From Fistularia commersonii (Eukaryota > Chordata > Actinopteri > Syngnathiformes > Fistulariidae): DNA of 64,000 bases. The translations under genes were made by a program, and so were the position numbers. The stretch lies in the NCBI GenBank assembly GCA_037954325.1, contig JBBMNZ010000021.1, positions 11,082,616 through 11,146,615 on the forward strand. The letters are read 5' to 3'. This document shows, in pieces, positions 34,290-47,209 of the stretch (positions within the stretch are counted from its first letter, which is position 1; every line of letters begins with the position of its first letter). Below the pieces are notes generated by a model. That model searched no databases and was not told the origin of the DNA. It was given only the letters and a program-made list of their open reading frames with translations.

Positions 34290-34720
34290 TCTCCCTCGCA
34301 CACTAACACATGCAATCAGAGACTGTTTGTAAACAGTCTGTCCTTTCTCAAAAGTGCCGAGGAGATTTGCTCAAGGAAGTGAAATTGCTGCAAAACGACC
34401 TCATTTGGCACTGGACTTCGACTATTACGCTTGAGTGAGCATAATTGCCGGGGGGGTCGGCAGCAGGGGGAGGGGGGGCGCTGACCCAGCTTTAGGTTTG
34501 CTATCTCTCGGCATACCTCCCTCTAATAACAAGTGTGACTGAAATCAAGCCCCCTCCTGTGTTTGCTCCGAGAGGTGATTAGCCGGAGAAGTTAGGATTT
34601 CAAATAGCCTTAATTGGCCCGCTCTGTTTATGTTTGCCCCAGATTTATCATCGAATTTTGTAATTTATTTGAAATGGATTAACCCCACGCATTCTGTTTC
34701 AGGGTAATTGTGCTGAAGTG
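34290..34720. promoter_or_regulatory. candidate enhancer with FOX-like dyad
   Basis: GACTGTTTGTAAACAGTC (34,321-34,338) holds back-to-back forkhead-type cores, TGTTTGTAAACA. Further right are gcataattgcc, ggtgattagcc and ccttaattggccc homeodomain-like sites in balanced sequence. Confidence 0.35.
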
Positions 34721-36599
34721 AAGCATGTACAGAGGGAGATTGCTCTGGAAAATTGGTTTCATTATTAGAACGATTTGCTTTTTTTTTTTCATCAGAAGAG
34801 AATATGTGGACGTATTTAATACAGGCCACTTTTGGACCGACGGGCTGCGAGGTCCCCGTCCACTGTCTCTCTCACACACAATGTTGAGGCTCAGAATACA
34901 TTGTCAACATATGGGGATAGAATAAGAACTGTAGAAATACATTCAGGAGAGAGGGAGTCTCAAAAGGGGGTCCTTAGCAGTTTCTAAATTGCTTTTTTAA
35001 AGTCCTAGATAAAAATGTTTATTCTATTTAATAAAAAAATTCCAGTATTTTCCTTTGTGTTATGATACTTTCCTTGCCAATGAACTTGTAATTCCCCCAA
35101 ATCTTCAATTGTCTTAGCATAATCATTATTTTTATTGACATGTACTTTATTTGTTTGTTTATTCATTATTATTCATATATGTATCGATTATTTATTAATC
35201 TATCAAATGATCTATGAGGAGATTTATGGATTTATAGATTGTGTGAAAGAGGACATGAAGTTAGTTGGAGTGAGAGAAGTGGATGCAGAGGAGAGGAGGC
35301 AGATTATTGGCTGTGGTGACCCCTGAAGGGCGCAGAAAAGGAACAACATTGGGAATTAAATTTTTTTGTTGAATTATGTTGTAAATATATTTTCATGTCA
35401 ATATTGCAGGGTTCTTCCACTTACATGCTTTGCAGTTATGATGATGTGGAACAGAGTGGCATGTTGTGAGTCAGAGCCTTCACTGTCATCAGCAGTGTTA
35501 TGTGGGAGTGCTTCCTCACCTGCTTTGACATGTTCTTTCATCTCTGTGTGGGAGAGGCGAACATCTGCCTGCTAATAGCACGGCTGTCATCACGTGCACG
35601 CATGGGCGCGTGCACACACGCACACACACAAAGGCACATTGACAATGTTCCTTCTTTCTGTGCAAGGGTTAATGTATAGAGAAAAAGAGGATAAACTGTG
35701 TTACTTGTACTGTTTGAAAAGTATTATCACCCAAATAAAATCCTCAGTAGAATTACAAATACGTTTTTATTTAGTACTCTAAGGCATACTTAGTTGGCCT
35801 TTTTCTTTCTGTCAATCTATTACTAAATCCCTCCTTTGTCTAAGGACTTGTACCAGCCGATACTTGGATTGCGCTTTAAAGATGATGACTAATGTTTTAA
35901 ACTGAGTCATTAAATATGTACTTTAAATATCTATATCTACACATTAGGGAGGAGAACATTTTGAAAGTTTTGGATAAGTGAAAAGCCTTCAATTTATCAT
36001 CACCTTCTTGAGATAATTGCCTGTATGTTTTGTAATCAACTCGACAAAAATCAACTCCTTACTCAACCTATAGCTCCATTTTTTTTTTTCTGAAATAGTT
36101 GAAAAAAGGACAGTTGTTTTAAGAAGGTAATGTTTTTTATATGCATGAACGATCGCAAGCGCAAACAAATTAATTAATGTTTTTTTTGTCTATGTCAATA
36201 ATTATTTACCTTAAGACCACAGCATAGGAGTACCGTTGTAGGAAGTCAAAGGTCATTAACAATTTATTCTTTCTAATCCATGTCCTGTATCTCAGTCTGA
36301 CATCTTGTAAATGTTTGGTTATACAGATAAAAACAAAAAAACAAAATAGAACAGCACGCTGTTTGTATGACTCGTCTATTTACAAACAGACCATGATCAA
36401 GTGGACCTAGCGGGGTTCACCTCCCTATGTGAGATTAATGTTGCTCACTAAATCAGAAATGAACCAGAAGAAAAAATACCCAGAATGCCTTTTAAGTGGT
36501 TTTGCACATTGTAATTATTATATTGAATTAGCTTTTTAGAAGTTATCCAATTTCATTTAATTTTTTTATTTCCAATCCGCATACTTTAAAGTTCAAACA
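34721..36599. other. AT-rich intergenic
   Basis: No gene. One inverted pair, ctgtttgta at 36,359-36,367 and tacaaacag at 36,381-36,389, contains forkhead-like cores. Confidence 0.35.
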
Positions 36600-37320
36600 G
36601 TACTTACGATCATCGGCATGTTTTGAACCAAACAGAGCAAGGGTGATTCATGCCGGGGCTCCAGACAGCAAGACCACCCGTTGGGAGCAGCAGAGCTCCA
36701 TGATGAATTGGCCGCATGTTTGAACCTAAAGGTTGGCAAATTAACTGTTAATTAGAGCTTGATAGATGGCAGATCGGCACAGAGCGGCGGCCCTCGGCTG
36801 CTATCTGACTGAGGCAAGTGTTTATGTGCTGGTAACAAGTGTCGGCGTAGACTGTTATGTCTGCATTTTGTCACCGGCAGTGATTGGTCTCAGATGTTTC
36901 CAGCCTGGCCTCGTCTCTCTGCACCCCCCCTCTCCCCCTTAAGCTTCTCACTCACAAACTGAAAAATATCGGGGGGAAAAAATACACAACAAATCCATTA
37001 AGGTGAATACCCTTTCAACAAGTTGCAAAAGCCCCAACATGGCTGACATTCTCCCCTCTCCAGCACTCACCGCAGCCATGACAATTGGATTTTTTTCACC
37101 GCCTGATCCTGCGGTGCGCTCACATTGAGAGGCGAGCGCTCAGGCTTGATGATGTCAATAGTACCGCGTGACATGTAAGCGACCCAGCGGAAGGCAAACT
37201 TAATCTGACAGTGCCGTCTCTCTCGGGCCTCGCAAGGAAAAAGACACATTGATGGGTGCAGTCCAAGAATCCATCCTCCTCTAAACCTCCCTGTGTGTAT
37301 TTTTCCTTTCACATAGAATT
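36600..37320. promoter_or_regulatory. complex island, candidate regulatory element
   Basis: Includes aaattaactgttaattag (36,738-36,755) with paired TAA cores and 'ttgatagatggcag', then a second balanced block at 37,020-37,310. No coding potential recognised. Confidence 0.3.
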
Positions 37321-38448
37321 TATATGAACAAGAAGCCTTTTCTTACTTGACCCCAGAAAAAAAGGAAAATGAAATAATGGATATTTTGTGCAAATTAGTG
37401 TCAGTCCTACAGTATGAAATGACAGTTTTGAGGTAGTTTTCCAAATAAAAGTGAGTGAAATTGCACAATAACACCACATGTTACCCTTCTGGGCATGTGA
37501 TTGAGTGGCTCCGAGGGAGAAGAGAGTTTTGCAAAATGTGTCCTGTGCAGCATTGGAGCTGCTCGAGGAGGAAGCCTCGTACGTACATTAGTGCTGACTG
37601 GGCATGGGAGGAGTGGGGACCTGAGCGAGATGCGTTTTACTTTGTGCAGGATTCAACTTGGACGACGCCATCACCGATTGGTCACATTGAGTTGTACACA
37701 CAACAGCACAACTTCAGCGAAATTCGCCCTCTAATTGAGCAGCCTCTAGGCAAAGCCCGGGGAACAGTTAGGGGTTCAGTGTCTTACTCAACCACACTTA
37801 CCCCTGATTGTATATTTTTATACTGTTTCAAAATCAACTTTTATATTGTGGATAAAAATAACAAAGGAGGATAAAAGTTGCCACAGCAACATAAGGAGAG
37901 TTATATGTTCCATTCAAAGTTTGTAATATCGGCATCCATGCTCGTCCCATGTGTTTCCCTAGATGTTTATTTAATTTTCCACTTGAGGGCAGATCAAGGT
38001 CAATTTGGTGTCAATGGAGATTATTTAAATTGATTATTTATGTTAACAAAAAAAATTAAAAAATCAGGTTTTATTTGTGAGAATCGCATAGCCAGATAAT
38101 TCTTTTCCGTGTTTCGACTGATTCTACTACTGATTAGAAAAGATAAGCCAAGAGCTCACCAAATAGGAAGGCACTTTTCTTAAACTTACATACACTGTCC
38201 CTGATGTTTAAACTAGAACTCATCCACTGCGATAGAGGGCAGAGTTTGTATCTGTATTTTAAAGTTGAAATTAACCATTTACTCAGCATTCTATGTTAAT
38301 AAAAACCATTATGTATGTGTCTTTTTATATTTGTGATCGGTTATTGTGTCTCATGGATTTCTCATGCTTGTGATGTTTATTTACCTTTACTTTTAAAATT
38401 CACATTTTACCATAAGAAAGTAAACCCAGTTGAATCCGTACAAACAGG

Positions 38449-38450
<2 letters not shown>
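37321..38450. other. intergenic, nothing recognised
   Basis: A 139-codon + frame at 37,455-37,874 shows no domain. Confidence 0.4.

Positions 38451-38454
<4 letters not shown>

Positions 38455-38511
<57 letters not shown>
38455..38511. repeat. (TG)n microsatellite
   Basis: 28 uninterrupted TG units. Confidence 0.95.
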
Positions 38512-38513
<2 letters not shown>

Positions 38514-38689
38514 ACTTGTTTGCTGCCCTTTTGCTTTTTAACTTTATAATAAAACATGACCAAACATGAGAAAAATAGTGCATTTGAATGATATGACTGT
38601 TAGTGGGTTTTTGAGTGTTTAAAGTTGTGAAAGAGAAAAGGTTTTTTCAAACAGATTACAAAAGAAACCTAAGAGGGCTGAGAAGGATG

Positions 38690-39090
38690 CTTGAAGCCAT
38701 GTTTATGCAATCTGTGATCTACACGTGCTAATTCGTTTTAAGTCAGAATGAGGAGGTGGAGCTTCGGACACGAGTTGTGCGGCCCGGACTTCGCACAGCG
38801 TCTGGACAGCACGTTGATCAGAATGCCATCGCGGCCGGGTTCCAAAGCTGAGAGTTCAGAAATGGCTGTGTCCCTTTCCCCATCTGAAGCAATTTGGCCT
38901 GTTCCCTGCTGCGCATTCAGGCCGGGCTCGGAAATCTCGCCTGGGTGTTCTGGGTGCCATTTTGCTCGCTGAGAGCTGGGAGGGAGCATGAGTCACACGG
39001 CTAATGTCAGGAGCATTACTCTCATTATTTCATGGTTAGTTTGACAAACGACTAATATTCACATGGCAGGAGTTGAAATGAGGAGGCCAA
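38690..39090. promoter_or_regulatory. complex island, candidate regulatory element
   Basis: Balanced to GC-rich sequence open in several frames on both strands, as happens by chance in GC-rich non-coding islands. No protein domain recognised. Confidence 0.25.
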
Positions 39091-39127
39091 GGAATATGAA
39101 GTGAAAATATGCAAGTGGGAGGTCTGC

Positions 39128-39235
<108 letters not shown>

Positions 39236-39239
39236 AGGG

Positions 39240-39890
39240 GAGGGGCATCTGGAGTCTGCCAAAAAGTTCCTGACAGAACAGTGCCTCTCTCGGCCATTTC
39301 CTTCAAACAGCAATCAGGCAGAATCAAAGCAGCTGCTCCGCTCTTGAATTCTCCAATTACGCTAATCAAGTCCATTTAGCAGCCCCTGCATGGCCACACT
39401 GTCTACTTAACACACACACTCGCACATACACATGCTTCAGGTCTGGCCACCAAAATTCAAGTCAGAAATAATAATGCTTATTTTTTTGGGCTACTGGAGC
39501 CACGCCAGCAACATTTAACATTTGATGTTACACATGTTGGAATAAAATGCGCGCATGGAAATGCTGCACTGAAGGAGTGTTTCGAGATTCATCAGTCACA
39601 CTGGGTGGAGCGAACAACCTTATCGCACAGAAATATCTTCAATTACACTTTCACACCCCATTACCCACCAAGAGGTGCCACATCCACAATGTTTTAATGC
39701 CCAATTTAGGAATAAAATGAAATAATTATGATTTTTTTTTCATAAACTGAAGGTTTTAGGCTGAAATGCCAAAGCACATGTTAAGAACAAAAAGTTGTGC
39801 TGATGGTAAAATCAGATGTGTAATTGTGAGATTCAATAAAACAAAATAATTAAAATTAATTAGAATTAAATTTAATTTATATGAATGTTT
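39240..39890. other. intergenic; short complex stretch at left
   Basis: 39,240-39,400 is non-repetitive and may belong with the island left of the TG tract. The rest is AT-rich. Confidence 0.3.
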
Positions 39891-40260
39891 ACAATTTTAA
39901 AGGATAATATCGAGGAGAAGCATTAAGGAGGATTCGCCATCGGGTTTGGAGAGAATAAACAGAGCCACACAAAGGATTGTTTGTTCAGAAGCTGACGCGC
40001 ACAATCCAAACATTGTGTGTGAAGACATTTCGGGTTACGCAATACTATCATTGGACGTTCCACCTTATAATTTGGTGTAATTCTAATCCCAACTGCGGAT
40101 GTCGGCGCTGGAGATGTATGAAAGGATGGATTCCACACTGCGATCCTTTCTCACCCAATAGAAGTGAGAAAGAAGTGTCTCATCCAGTCATCCGGCGGCA
40201 TCTCATTCTATCCTGACCTTGTTGTTTCCGTCTTACTTGCCAATTATGTCTTGGATTATA
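39890..40260. promoter_or_regulatory. complex island, candidate regulatory element
   Basis: Non-repetitive sequence of balanced composition (cttataatttggtgtaattctaatcc near 40,061). Short chance frames only. Confidence 0.25.
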
Positions 40261-41519
40261 GCGAGAGAGTTTTTTGGTCTCTTCAGTGTTTCAGTGTTGG
40301 AACATTTAATGTTAGAAACACCAAGAAGTGAACCAACTGATTTTTCCCTTGAGTTAGATGTTTAATGTATGTTTCTACATGCTATGATTCGAAAGTCTTT
40401 CTTCTCATTTCCAAAAACCTCTTTCAATGAGCTTGAAATTGAAAATTTAAGAAATAAAATTGGAAGTCTTTAGCCAAGATCAATGGCTAAAGACCAGTAA
40501 GTCTACCTGCAGCAGACAGACGGCTTCATTTGTCATAGTGAACACTACGTTGTATTTATTTTAATAATCAGCACTGCTTGAGTGATCCTACAAATAAGTG
40601 TCCAATAATAGTACACCCAGTAGTAGTGATGATGAAAATAATAATAATAACAATTTATAATCTAATAAATGTCATGTATTGGTTGAAGTTGTAAAATGTG
40701 GTGTAACAGGAAGAACTCATACAACTGTCGACTCAAGCAAGAACCAGAGCATAGACTTGTATTTTCATTACTTTGATAGTAACACCACAATAACATTTTA
40801 TCGCATTAGATTGTTTATACACCTTGTTTCTCAATAATATTTGAAAATGTTAGAAATTTAATTATTACTATGAAACTTCTTAAAAAACTTTAAATCTGTA
40901 TTACAGTTATAGGATAGAGACCGGTGGGATTACAGCAATCTGAAAAAGATAAGCACTAAACAGGCATTAAAATGACTGGAAAATTAGCTTGAAAGTGATA
41001 CAGAAATTGAATATTTCAGAACATTCAACAAATGAAAATTCACCAGAGATCCCCAAACAGATAAAACATGTCAGGCAATTTGAGCCGAGACACTTCTATC
41101 AAGATGTCAAGAAACATTTCTTGAATTGTATTTAATCAAACTAAAATGTGTATTTGCAGTTTATTCCTCATTTTTCACAGGACAACCTGCATGTTTTTAT
41201 TATTTCCACATATTTCCTCTGGAGGTTTTTCTGAACCCAAAACCTACAGTTCAAACTGCATCTGTTCTCCTGATGTTGACTTACACTTTTTTTTATTTAT
41301 TTATTTATTTTTTTGTAATTGTTGAACAATGATCACTACACATCATGTAATTTCATTGAGTGTTTACCACCAAAAAAAAATCTTTTATGATCCATATTAT
41401 TTCTATGATTTTGCCATGTATTGTTTGCATTTTTTTTTTTTAATCTTAAAATGAGTTGCTATGCCTTGACTGTCATATCAGTTACGTTTAACACAGGCAA
41501 ATACTAATATGCCATTTCT
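40261..41519. other. AT-rich intergenic
   Basis: Holds a perfect 11-bp stem-loop at 40,466-40,494 and ATTT-rich simple sequence around 41,290-41,320. No gene. Confidence 0.4.
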
Positions 41520-42060
41520 GTGCGTTCAGACAACAACAAGTGAGAGCTGGCTCGTGTGTTAAAAGCAACGCAAGAGAGCTCTTGACACCTGGACGCTTGG
41601 AAACTAATAGCTGTAACTTGCCCGGTGATTTAAAGCCAACCTGCAAATTCATTTTGTGACTTCAGCCCCGATTGCTCTGATCACGTTACACGAATCCTAA
41701 CTTTTTAACAACACAAAGCAGAGGAAGTAAGAGCAGAAAGTGTTTCAATGTGATCTGGCTGTGTAGCCTTGGCCCTGGGAGAGACTTCCTCTGCAAAGTA
41801 TTTAATGTTGGAAGGTTTCTCTCTCCAAACAAAGAGCACCTGGGACAACAGCGGCGGTTCCAGGGCCGGTGTTAATCAGCGGCAATGCAGACTGGCAATC
41901 AGCAGTACCCTCAAGAATAAAATTAATACAGCATGCTGGCCCTCTGTACAGCTGTACCGCCTCACTTATGAAAACCAAAAATTACAGCGTTAAACTGCTC
42001 TAAACATTTGGGAGAAGTTGTGTGGTACATCCAGAGAAAATCATCTTGATTGCTAAAAGG
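41520..42060. promoter_or_regulatory. complex island, candidate regulatory element
   Basis: Balanced sequence with gaaactaatagctg, ggtgatttaaagcc and aaaattaatacagc motifs. A 74-codon frame at 41,769-41,993 lacks domains. Confidence 0.3.
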
Positions 42061-42382
42061 ATTTCAAAATCTTTGCATGGAAATGGGATGAAAGGGGGGA
42101 AATAAAACCCAAGCGGCTTTGAAAGCATTCTTTGCTTGACTGCAGACAATTATATTCTTCTGTTTCAGTCGTACAAAACATGTCCTGTGGAATTTGTTCG
42201 GTGTCACTCTAGATTGCTTGAGATGACTTCAGGCCGAGGAATCCTGTGACCATCGGTAGCCTAATGGGACAGAAGACCGTAACCCCCCCCAACAGAAACA
42301 AATGTGAAGACATAAAAGTAAGTACATTGTTCATTTGAGGGATGTGATTTCTTTTTCCGCAAATCCTAAAAATAGTTTTGCA

Positions 42383-42800
42383 TTCATTCATTCATTCATT
42401 CATTTGCTAAACCGCTTATCCTGCAGTCAGGGTCACAGTGGTGCTGGAGTGCTGGAGACTAACCACAGCTCACTGGGTTAGGGGTGGGGATTCAACCTGG
42501 ACTGTTCGATCATAGGGCCACATATAGACACACAGCTAGTCACTCTGTCATTCACACATCATATAAAGACATGCAACCATTCACTCTCTCATTTGCACAT
42601 CTGGGTAATTGAGGGTCTTCAGTTCACCCCCTCCATGTCTCTGGACTGTGGGAGGAAATGGGAAAATCCAGAGGAGACCCACGCAGACTAGGGGGAGAAA
42701 ATGGAGACTCCCCGCAGAAAGTTCCCCCCGCCGGAATCCAACCGGGGACCTTCTTGCTTTGAGGCACCGGTAACAGTGAATTATCACCTCGAGCAGCTTA
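42383..42800 (+). repeat. teleost dispersed repeat, most complete copy
   Basis: Begins with (CATT)n and 'gctaaaccgcttatcctgca', then 'acctggactg', 'gggccacatatagacacac', 'aaccattcactctc', 'ggactgtgggaggaaat', 'agaggagacccacgca' and ends near 'accggggaccttcttgc'. This order matches an abundant fish repeat. No coding sequence. Confidence 0.8.
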
Positions 42801-43259
42801 CAGGCCCCATCTAATTTGACGAATAGAAAGAAATAGTCGCCTGTGAATATTTGTATAACATTTCAATAGTTTGGGCATCAAAATCCACGCCCCTGAACAG
42901 ACCTTTTCATAAAACACACTGATTTTCTGTTAGTGGTGGAAAGAAAGGGATATTATGGGTTCACAAGCCAAACTGGAGATCGACCTCACAGGGTTTATCA
43001 ACATTTCACTCTTAAGATTGTTTTCAAAATTGATCTTCAGTCCTCGCTGTTGTTTACTGCGCACTGTGATTTCTGTTGCTTTTAAAAGATAGACTCGTCC
43101 GACTATTTTGAAAGTAAAGGATAGGGCAGAGAGTTAAAGAGCGTTTTATAGCAGGGCAGGTTTACTCAGTTCTGTAAAATCCTTTCACTCCTTTAGCTTC
43201 ACCCCATATTTACACAAACATCATTGACAAGTGCTTTGGGGAGAGAAATGAAGTGTAAC
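42801..43259. other. intergenic, nothing recognised
   Basis: Ordinary AT-rich sequence. Confidence 0.4.
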
Positions 43260-44200
43260 TTGGCCTCATAACCAGTAGTTTTCAACATAACAACATAAAA
43301 AGGGCCTCAGACTAATAGCCCGCTTGAATGAAAAAAAAGGAGCCTATAATGGCAGTATTTGAATGGTCAGTCCTGTCATTCAGTTAATGCTCATCCACTG
43401 TTTGGTCTAAACACAGAGCCCTTTATGGAATTATCCTAATTTGTGTGACCATTAGCCTTAATGGGGAGTAATGGCCAGTTAGACGTTATTTGGTAAAACA
43501 ACATGCCAGAGGCTGTAGGTGTTTTATTACAGCTCTATATTAAGCTAATTTCTGGAGGGCAAAGAATGTTTCCAGATCATAGGTGCTAAATCAGTTTCCA
43601 CATCGTCTAGCTGGACCACCCACCAGGAATACTAGCATGCACATGCAGCATGATGCACGCTGTATGTTAATAACTTTTCTGCTCATTCCAGGAAGCTGGA
43701 AATAAACCTGACTTGTTGAATATCAGGGATCTGTCATTTTTTTCGAGAAGAGGCAGTATCCCAAAGAGAAAAAAAAAAAAAAAATCGAGCTTCAATGTTT
43801 TTCAGTAAAGGGTCTACGAGGCTGACGTTTTCACTGTGGTTACAGGATGTGATGATTTAAGGAAATTATAAAAGTGGCTCTGCTTGTAACAGCAATGCGC
43901 CTTCAGGGAAAAGCCCGGGCTACATTTATCATCAGTTTACATTACACCGCTCGGCTCTGTGGGAGATGTTATACGAAGAAATTGCACACCAGGCTCAATG
44001 AGATTCGTATTTTAGTTTGAATAACAATGACAAAGCCCGAGTTCAGCAGCAGTTAGAACAATTAAGCCCAGGAACACTAACCTCCTGGTACCGCTCACAT
44101 GAAGGAGGGGGGTCTTTTTTAATGCCGGCTCTCTAAATCAGTTGTAATTGCTATGCTTGCAGTGACCTTTCGGTGAGACGCTTCACCGTCTGGAGACATA
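43260..44200. promoter_or_regulatory. long complex island, strong conserved-element candidate
   Basis: Nearly 1 kb dense in homeodomain-like cores: aattatcctaatttgtg, accattagccttaatgggga, atattaagctaatttc and acaattaagccc. Little simple sequence apart from one A-run near 43,770, and no open frame of note. Ends just before a TTTA microsatellite. Confidence 0.4.
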
Positions 44201-44216
44201 TGTGAAAAGTTTTGTT

Positions 44217-44282
44217 ATCATTTATTTATTTATTTATTTATTTATCTATCTATTTATTTATTTATTTATGTGTTTATTTTTT
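44217..44282. repeat. (TTTA)n microsatellite
   Basis: Tetranucleotide repeat with two TCTA interruptions. Confidence 0.9.
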
Positions 44283-44339
44283 GCTGCACCACCTCAAATA
44301 CAAAGAGTCAACTTGAGTGAGAGAAATCCCACAAAGCAA

Positions 44340-44900
44340 CAATAACCTAGAAGGTGAAGTGCTCTGGTCCTTTTCAAATGATTTCCAGATTACACAGCAA
44401 TCACAAGTTCCTGAGGAATTCCTTCACACTACAGCTTCTCCAAACACGTCCAATAACGAGTTAATTGCTTTACAGGGTGACTGATAACCAGCTATTTGGC
44501 GGCAAAGTGCTGGTGAACGCCTAAGTGCGAAAAGTTGGATATTGTGTCACCACACATGGTTTCTACGAGATTTATGACACATTTTCAAACTAGTTGAATT
44601 CTAGCATTATTGAACTTCGCCACGGGCTATTTCCCTCGCACAAGCGCTGTAATTCTTGAGTGCATATTGTCTGTCTTTATGTATCGCGTCCAGTCAATGG
44701 GACTCTCGAAAGACATCTCATCCCTTATATGAACTTGCCACATACATGATGAATAGGGATTTAATCACTATTCTGGTAATAAAATGCCTCATTGTGTTTG
44801 TCTTTGCGGTCGGTGGGAGAAAAATGTATTCGCCCCGCAGTCCAACACATAGTATCTAATATTCCAGGCTCAGAGGATAGATTTATGGATAAAGTGAGTG
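44340..44900. promoter_or_regulatory. complex island, candidate regulatory element
   Basis: Balanced sequence with aacgagttaattgc (44,456-44,469), gctatttggcgg and attaatcacta-type cores. No coding potential. Confidence 0.3.
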
Positions 44901-47187
44901 AGTTTTGAGGGCCTTGTTACTTAACAAAAAGACAATACTAAGCTCTGTGACTGCTTTTTAGTGGTCCTTGGTACTTTTATTCAGCCAATTATCTCTGTGG
45001 AGCATAATGGCAGACATGGTCGGAATTATCCAACACCAGTACTTAGAAAGAGTTAAGTTTATCAGAAAACGTGGAATACAGATCAACTCAATGCAAATTC
45101 AACAATAGGACTATTATACAGACCAGGATCAGTTATCAGCACCCATGTGTTGTGCGATTGTTACATTCAGTACATTTTCCGGCTTGGTGTTTATGAAGTT
45201 GTACAAAGCCAGGAGATCAGATGTATTTTCCTTGTTCTGTGCAAAAAAACATGGTCCTCAGATCATATGAAATCACAAAAAGTGTTGAGAAAATCACAAA
45301 ATGCATTAAAAAATAATGACGACACCGCTGTTGATCTCTTGAAGATAAAAACAAAACACAACATATGTTCATATGTGTGTTTATATAAAGTCGTATGTAA
45401 ACAATTAGTGTCGGTTTAAATTAGCATCAGTATAACTCAGTATAGGTTTCTCAGACATAAACTTGGGAACTGCGATGTCTTGTCTATTGGTTCAACAAGT
45501 CATGTACAATTTCATCGAGTCAGATATGACATATTACACAAAAGGAATGAAGAAATGGACAAAACCTAACTTCAGAATAGCACCCCGCTGTGCATGATTC
45601 CACTGGCGTCAGGGCAAATATACACATTTTTCAATCGTTGGTGACATCATCCTGAATGCTCGATGGACTTTTCAGGTCAACATAAACATTAGGCAGTGTC
45701 TTGTCTGGGAAGGCATCGTGATCCATATTAGGGTTGTCGATATGTCCGCTCCAGTGGGCAAACCAGCAGCGCTGTTTCATAAAACATGTCTCAGAATGAG
45801 AAATTTTTTCCATTGTACTCCATTCCATTCACTCAGATGCTGTTAAAACGTGGCTCTTAGTACGTTTAAATCTTGTCGTCAGTTGAAGAATGAAATGAGC
45901 CATCGTAAAAATTGACAATAAGTATAGAAAAAAAAGCATTTAGATTGAGTCATAAATCATGACTGAAAATCCAAACATACAGATCAGTCCTTTTCATGCC
46001 CTTTTACACGTAAAGCTATAAGCAGAGATTATCCCAGCTGTCCGTCTTTTGCTTTCATCCTCACCCTCAGGTCTGTCCCAATTAAAGCCATTTTTCCCTT
46101 TTCTTCTTTATGCCGGTCATCTTGAAGCCAGATGAAATTTAAGTATGGAAAAACTGATGATATTTATTATGATATGAGAAACTGAGGAAAGACACACTTG
46201 CAGGAGGGGGTCAAAAACAGGGAATTACATAAATTTAAATTACATATAAGAGAATTCAGATGAAGAGAAAAGAGAACAATAATGTGCATTCTGGAATTAA
46301 CTTTTGTTTTACTGACCTGCTGCTTTCCAAACCTGGAATGTGAAGATTATTTTATGAATCAAGATTTGTTTGTGCGATTTGCTGTAAATACAGATCATAG
46401 TGAACAAAGGAAATAGCCATCTATGGTAACACAGGAAATAAATTGTCTAAAATTCTCACAGTCTCCATGACATTACATAATAAGTCGACAGAAATGTACA
46501 AAACCATGAAAAAAATGTGTATGACGTTTAATTTTTTATATGTAATTTATATCCAATTTTACTGTGACAAAGATTAATATTACAGAGATGGCACCTAATA
46601 TTGACATAGATTTTTTTCCCCTATATTTCCTAATTTTACATTTGTTTGACCGTCTGAGCCCTTTGCCCTATATTCATGATGATGTGACAAAAGAAAAACA
46701 AAAGCAAACAGAGGGTCTCAATTCAAGATTTGATGTCATTAACAATTATAGACCACACAAAGCAGTGCATTTATAATTGTAATATAGAATCGTTAAGATA
46801 AGATAGTCCTTTATAAGTTTACAGTGTTCAAAGCTACAAGGACAGTAAGAATAGGAAAGTATTTCTATATTTCAAGTATTTCTAAGTATTTAGAAATAGA
46901 AGTAATTCTATATTTTTCCCTCTCATTCCCTCAAAACAAAATAATAATGATTCATTAGGACTTGCCTTGTCTTGGAAGACCATGTTTTCCTTCCAAGATC
47001 GACAGTGAGTCATTGTACTGGCTCCCATGCAGCATTAACAGAGGGCAGCGCCTGCAATTTGTGGAGTTCACTATCTCCCTCTGGAGTTCTTCACCTGCCG
47101 GCTGCAGGGATGTTTGAAGAAGACATGAGCCGTGGAGATTTCCAAACCATGCCAGTGTGAGGGACTAGAGGTTCAGGCTTACTGAGG
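44901..47187. other. AT-rich intergenic
   Basis: No gene recognised; short chance frames only. Confidence 0.4.
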
Positions 47188-47209
47188 AAAAAAAAAAAAA
47201 AAAAAAAAA
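47188..47209. repeat. poly(A) run
   Basis: 22 consecutive A residues. Confidence 0.9.
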
